Part shown: piece after piece, positions 12,196-23,000 of the stretch | Layout of the letters: each line of letters begins with the position of its first letter | How positions within the stretch are numbered: position 1 is the stretch's first letter | NCBI RefSeq assembly: GCF_002994745.2 | Contig: NC_037091.1 | Coordinates: 14,322,501 to 14,386,500 of the forward strand | DNA: 64,000 bases | Source: Rosa chinensis | Taxonomy: Eukaryota > Streptophyta > Magnoliopsida > Rosales > Rosaceae | Direction: 5' to 3' | Translations under genes and position numbers: made by a program | The notes under the pieces: model-generated | What the model was told of the DNA's origin: nothing | Seen by the model: only the letters and a program-made list of their open reading frames with translations | The model's database searches: none

Positions 12196-12833
12196 TGTAG
12201 TAAATATGCACCTTTTACCCAGAACCTTGTTTCTCTTTATAGGCTTATGACTGTGCAAACAATAATAGGATGATGATGCAAAATATCACAGCAGAAAACC
12301 ACAGCACACGGACACAGAATTTTATAGAGGTTCGACAAAAACTTTGTCTACGTCCTCTGTGTGATCTCTCTTGAGAATCACTAGCACTATGGAGAATAAC
12401 AACTTGATTACAAGTACTTATTGAAATCCCTATGCTAATCCCCAACCTTTTTGCTAGATCTCTCTATCACCCTTGGCTCTCCCTGCCCCTGTGTTTGTAT
12501 GTTAACTGAGAACTCTCTGAGATCTCTTCTCTGATCTGAGGACACGTTATGTGACCTCCCTGCAGCCCTATTTATAGAGTATAGGTGCTGGTTACAAACA
12601 TGTCACATTAGGATTCCTAAAACTATTAGAACAAGGAAAGAGAGCTAGCTTTCCTATTCCTAACTAGAATAGAACTTACTTTCCAGGTCTAAATCAATAG
12701 GAATAACTCTTCCTATTCCAAAACCCATTGGGATACTAGAAGAATTCCTGTGCGCACTAATCTTCACTTACCCATCTGGTTTTGCCTTGAATCCTAATCA
12801 ATTTAGGCATATCAACGAGCCAAATTCACAACA
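12196..12833 (-). repeat. Copia 3' LTR
   Basis: 638 bp, starting TGTAGTAAATATG and ending TTCACAACA in plus-strand view. It is the downstream LTR for the minus-strand element. A purine tract adjoins it at 12834-12844. Confidence 0.95.
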
Positions 12834-12844
12834 ATCTCCACCTT
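12834..12844 (-). other. Copia polypurine tract
   Basis: AAGGTGGAGAT on the minus strand, immediately before the 3' LTR; the usual primer for plus-strand DNA synthesis. Confidence 0.8.
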
Positions 12845-12989
12845 GGTGAGTTGATACCAAACTGATTGCTGCAACCTCCAGGATATCTTGTACTTCTTGA
12901 AGTAATCCTGAAACCTTCAAGAACCTTCACCTTGGCAAGACTCTTCTTGCCTCAACACACCTCAAGTAAGGAGGTGCTCCACCTCAATC

Positions 12990-14441
12990 TCAACATGCTG
13001 TAAGATTGAGCAGGTTCAAGTAACACTTGAACTCCTCCATGGCAATGGTCCTGGTCAAACAATCTGAGACATTCTCCCTTGAATGAACTTTCTCAGTTGT
13101 TATCTTCCTTGAGATGACCCAATCTTCGCTGCGATGATCATAAACATCAACATGTTTCGTCTCTGCTTGAAACACTTGATTCCTTGTCAAATTGATGACC
13201 CTATTCTTCACCACAACTTCTTGTTGAATTCCAAACTCACTTATTAATCCATTAAGCCATAATGCCTCTGCGGAAGCTTCTGTTAGTACCATGCAATCTA
13301 CTTCAGTGGTAGACAACGTCGTAGCTGATTCTTTGGTTGCTCTACAGCTCACTAAACCTTCACCACAAGTAAAAACATAACTTGTTGCAGGTCTTGTCTT
13401 GTCTATGTCTCCTGCCAAATCTGAACCCTTAGGACCAGCAATGCATGCTTGTTCTTGTTGTCTTTCAAACACAGATTCATGCTCCTTCGTGTCTCTCAAG
13501 TAATACAGAATCCACTTCACTGCTTGCCAGTGCCGTCTACCCGGATTCACCATATACTTTGACACAATGCTCAATGCTTGAGCTAAACCTGGTCTTGTGC
13601 AGATTCTAGCATAGATAAGACATCCCACTACTCTTGCATAAGACACATTCATCATCTCATCTAACTCCTTCGTAGATGATCTCTGCACACTCAATTGGAA
13701 TTGTGCTACTGGTGGAGTAGACACGGGTTCATAAAACAGCCATATTTTTCCCGCTTCTCTGTCCCTCCTTTTCTTCACTCCTAGGATCTGTTGTGCAGCT
13801 TCCAGATCCTTTATGTCGAATTCCTTCCTTAGTTGTGTCTTTAACTTTGAAATTCTAGACATATCCTGACATGTAGTTAACACGTCACCTAAATAAAGTA
13901 GCAATAGTAAAACCATACTATCCTTGAACACATGATGATAAACGCAGCTATCCGCTGGTGAGATTTGGTCATAATTGACCTTTACTTTCTGCGAATACTC
14001 CTTGGCCAATACCCGAGCTTTGAATCTCATGGCTTCCTTATCACGCATTCCTTCATTTTTCCTATAAACCCACTTACAGCCAACCTGATTTCTTTCTTTG
14101 GGCTTAGGAACCGACTCCTGAACCAAGTCCTTCTGTATGGACTTCTTCATCTGTTCTAACATAGCTCCCATCCAACTTTCTTGTACATCATTTGCTAAAG
14201 CTTCCTGATACGTGGTTGGATCTCCTGGACTGAAACTTAGAGCATACTTGTCCAATGCTATGCTTCTCTGGAACTCTTGCCCAAGTGACTGACGAACCGA
14301 GTCGTAGGTTCGCAGTGCTAATTGCTCCACCTGAGCTTGTATTAATGACTGTTGTTGTTGCTCTAAGACTTCTTCCTCGATAACCCTTTTATCATGCTCC
14401 ACCTGCTCAATTTGCTCCACCTGAGCTGGAGTTTCTTCCAT
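12990..14441 (-). pseudogene. Copia RT/RNase H frame with RT core deleted
   Basis: A 483-codon open frame that holds the second half of pol. It includes a typical linker (residues ~65-105), the RT start CKWVYRKNEG (~122-131), then at about residues 160-164 jumps from the K-x-N-Y-D-Q-I-S-P segment straight to DSCVYHHVF. The intervening palm segment of Copia RT, usually more than 100 residues, is missing. The active-site motif normally YVDD reads YLGD (183-186), losing one catalytic Asp. The RNase H part is present, but the usual S-T-T-E-A-E-Y reads STTEVDC. The frame is offset from the upstream gag-integrase frame by one base at a T6 run (14494-14499 in plus-strand view), so the polyprotein is interrupted there. 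It cannot encode an active reverse transcriptase. Confidence 0.9.
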
Positions 14442-14484
14442 GATCCCTTTGGTTAGAGGAACTTCGGTTGCTTTCTCTACAACA

Positions 14485-16725
14485 TCAGTCTTCTTTTTTC
14501 ACCTTACTTGTCTTAACTTCATTGAACGGCATTGTCTCCTCATCAAAAATGACATGTCTACTTAGAACCCTTTTCTTGCTGACAATATCCCATAACTTGT
14601 AGCCCTCTACTCCTTTCTCGATACCGAGAAATATGCACTTGCGTGACTTTGGCCTGAGTTTGGTTTGCTCATTGTTGGAAATATGAGCATATGCACTACT
14701 ACCAAACACCCTTAAGTTAGAGTAGTCAACTGGTTCTCCAGACCATACCTCCTCTGCACACTTGAAGTCCAAGACTTTTGATGGTGACCGATTAACCAAG
14801 TAACACGCATGGTTAACTGCATCTGCCCAAAACGTGTCCGGTAATCCTGCATGCAACCGCATGCTTCTTTCTCTCTCCAAGAGAGTTTTATTCATCCTTC
14901 TAGCAGCTCTGTTTTGTTGGAGATTCTCTTTCACCGTGAAGTGTCTCGTGATTCCTTCATCCTTGCAAAATTGTAAGAACCTTTTCATTCTATATTCATT
15001 GCCACCGTTACTTCTCAAATACTTGATTTTTCTGCCTGTTAGATTTTCTACTTCTGTTTTCCACTCCTTAAACTTGGTGAAAACCTCGGATTTCTCCCTC
15101 ATAAAGTAGACCCAAATCTTCCTCGAAAAATCATCTAAAAAAGTAACAAAGTACTTGAAGCCTCCCATCGACCTTACTGGTGTCGGGCCCCATACATCTG
15201 AGTGAATATAATCCAGCAATCCTTTGCTTTTGTTCTCACAATTTGCTAACTTGAATGCCACCTTCTGCTTCCCAAGAGTACAATCCTTGCAGAAGTTCAG
15301 TTTGCAAACATTGACACCTTCTAGCTTACCTTTCTTGTGGAGTTCCTGCATTCCTCTTTGACTCATGTGCCCAAGGCGATGATGCCATAGCTCAGTCTTG
15401 TCTTTTACCTCAGTAGACGTTGCAACTCCACCTATTATTGTAGTCCCTTGAAGCTTGTATAAGTTGTTAGGTTGAATGTCGCCCTTCATCACAACAAGTG
15501 ATCCCTTGAGAACTTTGAGACTTCCCTCTTCAGAGCGATACCTATATCCGGCCTTGTCCAAAGTACCCAAAGATATCAAGTTCTTCTTTAACTTAGGAAT
15601 ATATCTGACATTCTCCAGCGTTCTAACAGCTCCATCATGCATTCTGATTTTCACTGATCCAATACCTAGGATCCTACACGATGAGTCATCTCCCCTAAAA
15701 ACCTCCCCACTGCTACTATCCTCAAATGTGTCAAACCATTCTCGGATTGCACACATGTGGAATGTACAACCGGTATCCAAAATCCAATTTCTGAAAGCAT
15801 TGGAGCTGGCTGCTACCACAAGGAGTTCACCGTCATCTTTATCTTGTTTGATGACTACATTGGCTGTGTTTGAACTCCCTGCCATCGCCTCTGCTCTCAT
15901 CTTCCCTTCTCTGCAGTTTCTTTTCAAGTGGTCCGTAGCACCACATTTGAAGCAACCTTTCTTGTATTTTTCCTTGGATTTTGATGTACCCTTATTACCA
16001 GATTTATCCTTCTTACTCGTCAACTGACCTGTCTCCTTGCCCTTGACATGAATGCCTCCTTCTTGAGAGCTTTCGGTCTCCCTACTCATCTTAAAATAAG
16101 ATTGAATAGCTTCGGTAATCTCACCGTACTTGAGAGAATCCTTACCGGAAACGAGTTTGGTGATGTAGTGCTCGAATGAAGCTGGTAAAGATCTTAGCAG
16201 CATAAGTGCTTTCTCCTCATCTTTATACCTCACATCCACCTTTGATAAATTGGCAACACAAATCTGAATTTTATTCAGATGATCCTGCAGATCTCCGCCT
16301 TCTTCCATCCGAAGACTATAGAGTTCGTCTTTCAAGAAGAGGTTATCCGCGTCAACCTCTTTGACATTGTCCAATGTCTTACTACTGTCCATATTCTCAC
16401 CAATATGAACCTTACCCGCATAAACCTTCTCGAGATAATCCCAGGTCTCCTTGCTGTTCATATTCTCACCGGCACTAGCCAATACATGAACTAGTACATG
16501 ATCAGCAAGATGTAGCTCTATAAAGCTCTTTGCCTTCTTGTCCATCTTCTGCCAAACCTTGTCTGCCATATCAGCTGCCTTATTCTCTATCCCGAGAATA
16601 GCCTCGTACAGACCTTGTAGAATCATGACACTTTTCATCTTCCTCTGCCATAATGTGAAGTTATCCTTCCCATTCAACATAATGGGCATCACATTGCTGC
16701 CTGCGTCTACCTTGTCATCTGCCAT
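14485..16725 (-). CDS. Copia gag-protease-integrase polyprotein (defective integrase)
   Basis: 746 codons, starting MADDKVDAGS shortly after the primer-binding site. Residues ~10-220 are the UBN2-type Copia gag. A CCHC zinc knuckle (C258, C261, H266, C271) follows, then the aspartic protease motif DTG at 317-319. The integrase HHCC zinc site has H449, H453, C479 and C482, and the core begins at D510. Two catalytic positions are altered: the S-D-N-G-G-E-Y motif reads SNGGNEY (571-578), so the second Asp is not in place, and the Glu of A-E-R-M-N is Arg at 609 (AARRMN). The frame ends at TGA right after a homopolymer run and does not continue into RT. Gag and protease look intact, so this copy could still supply or use particles while being unable to integrate on its own. 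Confidence 0.92.
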   Translation of the reverse strand: MADDKVDAGSNVMPIMLNGKDNFTLWQRKMKSVMILQGLYEAILGIENKAADMADKVWQKMDKKAKSFIELHLADHVLVHVLASAGENMNSKETWDYLEKVYAGKVHIGENMDSSKTLDNVKEVDADNLFLKDELYSLRMEEGGDLQDHLNKIQICVANLSKVDVRYKDEEKALMLLRSLPASFEHYITKLVSGKDSLKYGEITEAIQSYFKMSRETESSQEGGIHVKGKETGQLTSKKDKSGNKGTSKSKEKYKKGCFKCGATDHLKRNCREGKMRAEAMAGSSNTANVVIKQDKDDGELLVVAASSNAFRNWILDTGCTFHMCAIREWFDTFEDSSSGEVFRGDDSSCRILGIGSVKIRMHDGAVRTLENVRYIPKLKKNLISLGTLDKAGYRYRSEEGSLKVLKGSLVVMKGDIQPNNLYKLQGTTIIGGVATSTEVKDKTELWHHRLGHMSQRGMQELHKKGKLEGVNVCKLNFCKDCTLGKQKVAFKLANCENKSKGLLDYIHSDVWGPTPVRSMGGFKYFVTFLDDFSRKIWVYFMREKSEVFTKFKEWKTEVENLTGRKIKYLRSNGGNEYRMKRFLQFCKDEGITRHFTVKENLQQNRAARRMNKTLLERERSMRLHAGLPDTFWADAVNHACYLVNRSPSKVLDFKCAEEVWSGEPVDYSNLRVFGSSAYAHISNNEQTKLRPKSRKCIFLGIEKGVEGYKLWDIVSKKRVLSRHVIFDEETMPFNEVKTSKVKKED

Positions 16726-16747
16726 TTTAGAAACACCTTGAGCCTAA

Positions 16748-16759
16748 GCTCTGATACCA
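16748..16759 (-). other. Copia primer-binding site (initiator tRNA-Met)
   Basis: TGGTATCAGAGC on the minus strand, three bases inside the 5' LTR, the standard plant Copia PBS. Confidence 0.9.
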
Positions 16760-16762
16760 CTT

Positions 16763-17400
16763 TGTAGTAAATATGCACCTTTTACCCAGAACCTTGTTTC
16801 TCTTTATAGGCTTATGACTGTGCAAACAATAATAGGATGATGATGCAAAATATCACAGCAGAAAACCACAGCACACGGACACAGAATTTTATAGAGGTTC
16901 GACAAAAACTTTGTCTACGTCCTCTGTGTGATCTCTCTTGAGAATCACTAGCACTATGGAGAATAACAACTTGATTACAAGTACTTATTGAAATCCCTAT
17001 GCTAATCCCCAACCTTTTTGCTAGATCTCTCTATCACCCTTGGCTCTCCCTGCCCCTGTGTTTGTATGTTAACTGAGAACTCTCTGAGATCTCTTCTCTG
17101 ATCTGAGGACACGTTATGTGACCTCCCTGCAGCCCTATTTATAGAGTATAGGTGCTGGTTACAAACATGTCACATTAGGATTCCTAAAACTATTAGAACA
17201 AGGAAAGAGAGCTAGCTTTCCTATTCCTAACTAGAATAGAACTTACTTTCCAGGTCTAAATCAATAGGAATAACTCTTCCTATTCCAAAACCCATTAGGA
17301 TACTAGAAGAATTCCTGTGCGCACTAATCTTCACTTACCCATCTGGTTTTGCCTTGAATCCTAATCAATTTAGGCATATCAACGAGCCAAATTCACAACA
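16763..17400 (-). repeat. Copia 5' LTR
   Basis: 638 bp, nearly identical to 12196-12833. Followed at 17401-17405 by TAACT, the second target-site copy. Confidence 0.95.
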
Positions 17401-18894
17401 TAACTTTCATTGTTAATACTGTTCTCAGACATTGTATGAGTTCCCAGCTTTCTTTTGCTTTCCAATCAGTCATGTTTCTCTAATACTTGCCCCATATTTA
17501 TAAATGTTTAGCTAGTGTAAAGAAGAACATTCATGTGAAAGGGACAGATTACTCACTGAATGCTCACAAAGATATCATCTTCTACTGGATCTCCAACACC
17601 ATGGTCAAATGAAGATGCATATACTGATCCCTGCAACAATCTTTTGTTTAGAACGTATGTGACAGAGACAAGTAATCATAAGTAGTGAGCATCAAATAAT
17701 CACCTGACTTCTCAGAGTCTTCAAAGACTTGAGTAGTAGCTCAGGGTTGAAGGTCCATGGAGCTGATCCACCAATTCATAACATCAAAGTTTAAATTGCG
17801 TACAAAAGGTTTCAAACTATAACTAATAAAATATAGAAAACCTCACCTCCCCTTCTTGCATGAGCTTCCTCAGGATTCTAATATGCGAGAAAATTATGGC
17901 AAATTAGAATCACCCCAAAGATATTCATCAACATAAATGTTTGCTTAACATATTCACATATTCCGAGATTAGTGCCAAATTGCTAATCATGTCGTGTAGA
18001 AAATAAGTGTTGCTTCAAACAAATTTAACTTTCTTACTTCCACTATCACCCAAGAAAAAAAGTAGCATGCCATGTGAAACTCGTCAGATGCATATATCAC
18101 AGTAAATTAAACAGTTGAGCATCTCAGTTTAAAGCTGATACATGATCAAGGATGACAGCTACAATAATAGGACTTGGATCACTTCAAGGTTGGTGACTTT
18201 TATGAAGACAGGCTAATCAAAACGTCAAAATCATGTTTTGGGTATCCTAAAGAAAATATTCTGAAATCACTGCAAGTACATTCTAAGCTTTACTAGATCT
18301 TTCAATAATTTCATAACTTCGAGAAAGAAAAAAAAAACTGCTAGGACTGCCACCCACAAACCATGAGCAACTCAAATCCAGGATGACAAAAAACAAAACT
18401 CAATAATATCAGAAGGCTAACCTCCATTGCATCCAGCTGAGAACGGTAAAGATGGTATCCATCTATGGGAATTGGGAAGAACTGCAGCCACATCTAAAGG
18501 CGTAACTTGGGAATCCAATGATGAAGCTTTCTGAGGCCATAACTTGTTTACGGTCCGTACTACTTCAGATGCAAGAGTACTCTTTCCAGCTCCAGGATGA
18601 CCAGCCAAACCCACAATATGCCTACACAGTACCTCAGCCAGATGGATAACTTTGAAGAGTAACAAGCCTAATTGATAATGAATACATATTCATATGGAGT
18701 TGTTGTTAACTTTCCAATAATGTCAAGCTACCCTCATAAACTAATATTTATTGCTTTCCTACACTCACATAGAGAGTGAAAAACAACAATAGATTAACAT
18801 CATACGACTGTTAACAGCAACTCTCATCCAAAAAGGAAAAGTCATACCAATATTAAGCCAGGTAACCAAAGAAAAGGGGGTACAATAGTTATCA

Positions 18895-18966
18895 GTATAC
18901 TTGTGCAGTTCATGGTCCCGGTTATAAAGATATACTTGTGCAGTTCATGGTCCCGGTTATAAAGAT
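18895..18966 (+). repeat. Perfect ~36-bp tandem duplication
   Basis: The unit 'tatacttgtgcagttcatgg' plus 'tcccggttataaaga' occurs twice head to tail in an intron of the P-loop kinase pseudogene. Identity of the two units suggests a recent event. Confidence 0.85.
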
Positions 18967-19419
18967 TATAGCATTGCATAAGAAATGTACAAATACAGAT
19001 GCAAGAACTTCTTAACCCTATTGGAATCGATAACTTACTTCAAATTTGGATTTGACATTGCTGCTGCTGTAGGAACAAGGCGTTCAGCCAAAGCATCATA
19101 TACTTCTTCTATACACCCTAGAGGAAACAGAAGCAACCAATCAAACAATCAGAAAAGGACAAACAAAAAAGAAGTAGACATTCGGTTCAACCATCAGAAC
19201 CAATAGCCATTCCAAAAGACATACAAAGAAGACGCATATGTGAGACATAGCTTCCCTGTACTACTGGAGCTTCCCTCTTTTGATAACATAAAACCTGTAG
19301 AGAGAATACAGGGTATCAACATGAAAAACCCATTACACCGAAAATTGAAAATGTTAAAACTTTATGATCCGAAACACAAAGAGCCATTAGCAAACCTTCA
19401 GAGAGCTCCAGTTTTAGCA

Positions 19420-19866
19420 ACCAAGGGTTGTCCAACTCTTCTAGTGCACCAGCAAGACCAAAGATTGCACAAAAATGAGAAGAGCTCCAATAACAAGCAC
19501 TCTATTTTTTCCGTCTGATCCTTCCCCCACACACCCCCCCCCCCCCCCCCCCCCCCGGTCCTTTGTTGCTAAGCAGCAAGAAAGCAAGACTTGCACACAT
19601 ATATCAATACAAGCATAAGAATTGAAATGCAGCAAAATCACCACAGAAACAATCACATTTTACCAAACACTTGGTGGGCATAGCACAACCCATAAGTTTA
19701 TAGCACATGAATGCACACTTTGGTGAACAATCTTCCACTTATGTCAGACTAGAAAAGACGAGCACTTGCGGCCAGGTGGAGCAATAGAATCTGGAAGGTG
19801 GAGTAAGGAATTTGTCAGAACAAGTAATAACAAATTTGAAGTTAGAAGCAAGCAGAAAATTCTAAT
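19420..19866 (+). repeat. Third copy of the 10440-11160 repeat family
   Basis: Shares 'gcaccagcaagaccaaagattgcac', 'atgagaagagctccaataa' and the block 'ggtgaacaatcttccactta' through 'attctaat' with 10705-11160. A run of about 27 C at 19530-19556 replaces the pyrimidine tract of the other copies; such a run is prone to sequencing error. The two locations flank the P-loop kinase pseudogene. Confidence 0.65.
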
Positions 19867-20000
19867 AGCCCCTCCTCTAGAAACACAAAGAAAGAAGTTT
19901 TACCTATAGTGATATCAATCAGAACTTGCCGAATTCATTTCATCCTCAGCAGTCAGCTCCTCCTCTAGAAATATCACACAGATAGTTGCAAATCAGCATT

Positions 20001-23000
20001 TCATGTACTGGGAAAACACAAAACATTAAATTTGAATGGTAAATTGAGGCGTTTACCCAAGAAATCAAGATCTGTGTCTTCCTCTTCGTTGGTTAGCTGT
20101 AGCGTTTGGTCATGAGCTGGGAAAATCTTCAATTTGAGGCGGTTGCTCATGGTCGAAGTTTCCAAGGACGGGAATTTAGCAATGCAATTTCCCGAGCAAA
20201 AGCCTTGCAGTCTTGGTAGACCCAATAGTTTCAAATGTTTCAGCCGCCTGAATGTAATCTCATTTTTTGAATTGCCGTCTCCATCGCTTCCCACTATTTC
20301 CACCAGTCTTGGGCAATTCTCGACTTCCAGTTTTGTGAGTTGCATTAAACTTTTGGCCATGGAGTAAGTTATCAAGTATTTGAATCCATCGCAAACACTT
20401 ACTCGCAAGCTTGTTAGATTGTTGAAGGATATTGCGGATGATCTCAGATTCCTTAAGCTGTGGCAACCATTCACTAATAGAATTTGCAGGTTTGGAAAAT
20501 TTGGGATGCGGGGGGATGATTGTGAGTTGTCCTCCTCATCATCCTGGCCTAGATGCATCAGCTTCGCCATTCGAATAAGCCTCAACTCTTTTAAATGTGG
20601 GAGCTGCTGCTGCTGCTGGGTCCCAATCCCAACTGCACTACTACTGCTGTTTCCTTCTGGGTCGAGTAATTTGTCAAGGAAAACAACAGACTTGGACTCT
20701 GTACAAGTAACATCAAGAAACTTTAGTTTGCTAAACAACTGCGCTACTGCTGTGAGTGGACCATTCCAAAACACCATTGCTTCCATGGTCAACCTTTCCA
20801 AGTTGGGAAATGAATCCTAAAACATAGTCAACGCATAGACAAGATCAGATAATTTGATTATATAGTACAACGCATATACAGTAGAACTTATTTGGTAATT
20901 CTTGTTTTCAGAGGTGAGACAGAATGCATGTGTGCCTAGGACTGATACATTACATAAAATGCTAACAAAAAGTAGATCAAATATTAACCTAGCTTTTCAT
21001 TTGTGTATGTACCTCTCCACCGCTATTTAATCTAAAACAAACATGATAAACCTCCAAAATGGAACAGTATGGGTCTAAGCTTTTGGATATCTGCATTTTT
21101 TGAGTTTTGAGTCATCCTTTTTTTTCTTTTTTTCATTATTTTTTTATTTATTGCCTGATTGCATAAACTTTTTTCCTTTCCTTCCTTGAACCTCCGTAGA
21201 GATTATCATTCTAGTGACATTCCTATCACAATACTTTTGGAATATTTTGGATGCTGAGGCAAAGTTTTTGAGGTACCGTATCAGGGTATATCATCTTCAA
21301 ATTGATTAACAAAGAAAAATATGTATATCAAATACTCATACCTTCTCAATTGAAAAGAGGGACTGCCGATCAATAAGAGTACTGGAACTTTTCGGGTCAC
21401 CCTTTTCTTGGAAACTTGAAATTTCTGTAACAAATATGTCCACTTTGTCGCATTTATACACTCCCAAATCATTAAGCAATGGCCAGCTAGACACATGTAT
21501 ATCTGGGTAGAAATTCAATAGTTGAGACAAATCATCAAAAGTCACTTGTGTTACTTTTGGAAACACAAATTTAGGTGTTGCTTGTAGTCCTTCCTCTCTT
21601 GCAACGATTTCCTCCACTCCACAGCTCCTCACTATCAGCCTTGTTAACTGTGGAAGATTTCTAGCCACCGAAACCAGGAAAATGTTTTTCAAACTCTCAC
21701 AGGAATAAATTTCTACTGAATCTAGATTTTCACAGTCAAAAGATCTCAGCTGAGTTGCTCTTGACATGTCATGTATTCCTTTAACATCAGTTCCCTCAAG
21801 CTGAAATACTACTTGTACAGACTTGCACTCCTTTATCAATAAGGTGGCAAGAGCATTCAATCTTCCTATAGTACTGGGCACAAAGATACTTATTAGATTT
21901 CCACATCCATGTACTTCAAGGTCATTGAGTCTGCTAAAAGAGTTTGGAGAAAGTTGACTGTGCCATATTGCGGTCAAATTTGTCAAACCCTTGAGGGACA
22001 AACTCTTCAACCTCGGAAAGTCAACCTGTATAAAAATATATATTAGTCATCTTATGGAATTGTTAAAAAAAAACTTTGAAGATATGATACAAACAAATAG
22101 TTAAAGAATGTTAAACAACTTTGTAATTAGTTATTTCACCTTGTTGTCAAAAAGAAAAGGTTGCACTACTTCAGTCTCATAGTTTTCGCTTGAGTCGGTG
22201 TCTTTGATGTCATTGCCAATTGTATTACTTTTACCCACAGAATCAAAGATGAACGTCTCCAGTTGAGTACAACTACTCATCGATAAATTTTCCATGGCTG
22301 GGAATTTGACAATGCGAGTCGTCGAGCAAAAGCCTCTCAGACTTGGTAGAGCAGAAAGGTCCAAATGTTTCAACATCCTGAATTCAACTTCATTTTCTGA
22401 ATCATCATTTTCATTGCTCCCCAATATTTCTATCATTTCCTCACAATCTTGGACTTCCAGTTTTGTGAGTTGCATCAAACTTTTGGCCATGGAGAAAGAT
22501 ATCAAGTATTTCAATCCCTTACAACGACTTACTTGCAAAGTTGTTATATTCTTGAAGGATATTGCGGATGATCTTAAATTCTTTAAGCTGTCGCAGTCTT
22601 CCAGCGTCAGAGTTTCCAGATTTGGAAAATAAGAGCATGCTGGTCCGAAGTTATCCTCCCCAAGATTCATCAGCTTCCGCATTCCGCAAAGGTACAACTG
22701 TCTTAAATGTGGGAGGGTCCCATCCCCAACTGCATGTATTTCTCCATTACTACTCACATTGACTTTTTCAAGACCAAGTAATTTCTCAAGAGAATTCAAA
22801 GATGAGTTGGTGTATGCATAACTACAAAGATATTTGAGCTTCCTGAACAGGTAGAGTGGCAGACTATCCCAATTCTCCATTACGTCCAAGCCTAACGTTT
22901 CCAAATTGGGAAATGAATCCTGAAATATCAATCACGCAACTCCTGGTCAGTTATGATCAATAAATATTTTACGTAGGGCAACAAAACTCAAATATTGATT

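Larger units (their letters stand above)
12196..17400 (-). mobile_element. Young Ty1/Copia LTR retrotransposon, non-autonomous
   Basis: A complete 5205-bp LTR element on the minus strand. Two 638-bp LTRs (12196-12833 and 16763-17400) differ, by eye, at one position only (ttggga versus ttagga, near 12730/17296). Each begins TG and ends CA, and the element is bounded by a perfect 5-bp target duplication TAACT. A primer-binding site complementary to initiator tRNA-Met (TGGTATCAGAGC on the minus strand) lies at 16748-16759, and a purine tract (AAGGTGGAGAT, minus strand) at 12834-12844. The order gag, protease, integrase, RT, RNase H identifies Ty1/Copia. Coding capacity is badly damaged despite the near-identical LTRs: altered integrase triad, a frameshift, and deletion of the RT core. 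The host site is an intron of the P-loop kinase pseudogene. Confidence 0.96.
11840..19294 (-). pseudogene. P-loop uridine-kinase/PRK-like gene, disabled and split by Copia
   Basis: Exons on the minus strand: 19251-19294, 19039-19117, 18422-18621, ~17837-17877, 17704-17762, 17557-17630 and, beyond an inserted Copia element, 11840-11926. Joined in phase they resemble the plant P-loop family annotated as phosphoribulokinase/uridine kinase-like. The second exon reads CIEEVYDALAERLVPTAAAM. The third begins HIVGLAGHPGAGKSTLA, with a Walker A motif GHPGAGKS. Later exons give APWTFNPELLLKSLKTLRSQ, then GSVYASSFDHGVGDPVEDD, and the last exon seen KVVIVEGNYLFLDNGVWKEI. Exon phases match on both sides of the Copia (…CA | G AAT AAA), so the transposon sits inside an intron. 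Lesions: a 7-nt tandem duplication in the third exon (ttcccaattccca, about 18466-18478) shifts the frame just before the expected D-G-x-H-L-Y segment; the donor after 19251 reads CT where GT is expected. The first exon and the C-terminal exons were not found. Family assignment is from memory of related proteins; lesion calls are inference from the expected frame. Confidence 0.78.

Noticed and set aside
12245..12445. 66-codon frame present twice (also 16812-17012)
   Set aside because: Identical because both lie in the Copia LTRs; not a gene.
15476..16027. Long plus-strand frame opposite Copia gag
   Set aside because: Antisense shadow of the gag-protease coding strand.
22294..22632. Plus-strand frames opposite the NLR exons (also 20380-20820)
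   Set aside because: Antisense shadows of LRR exons.
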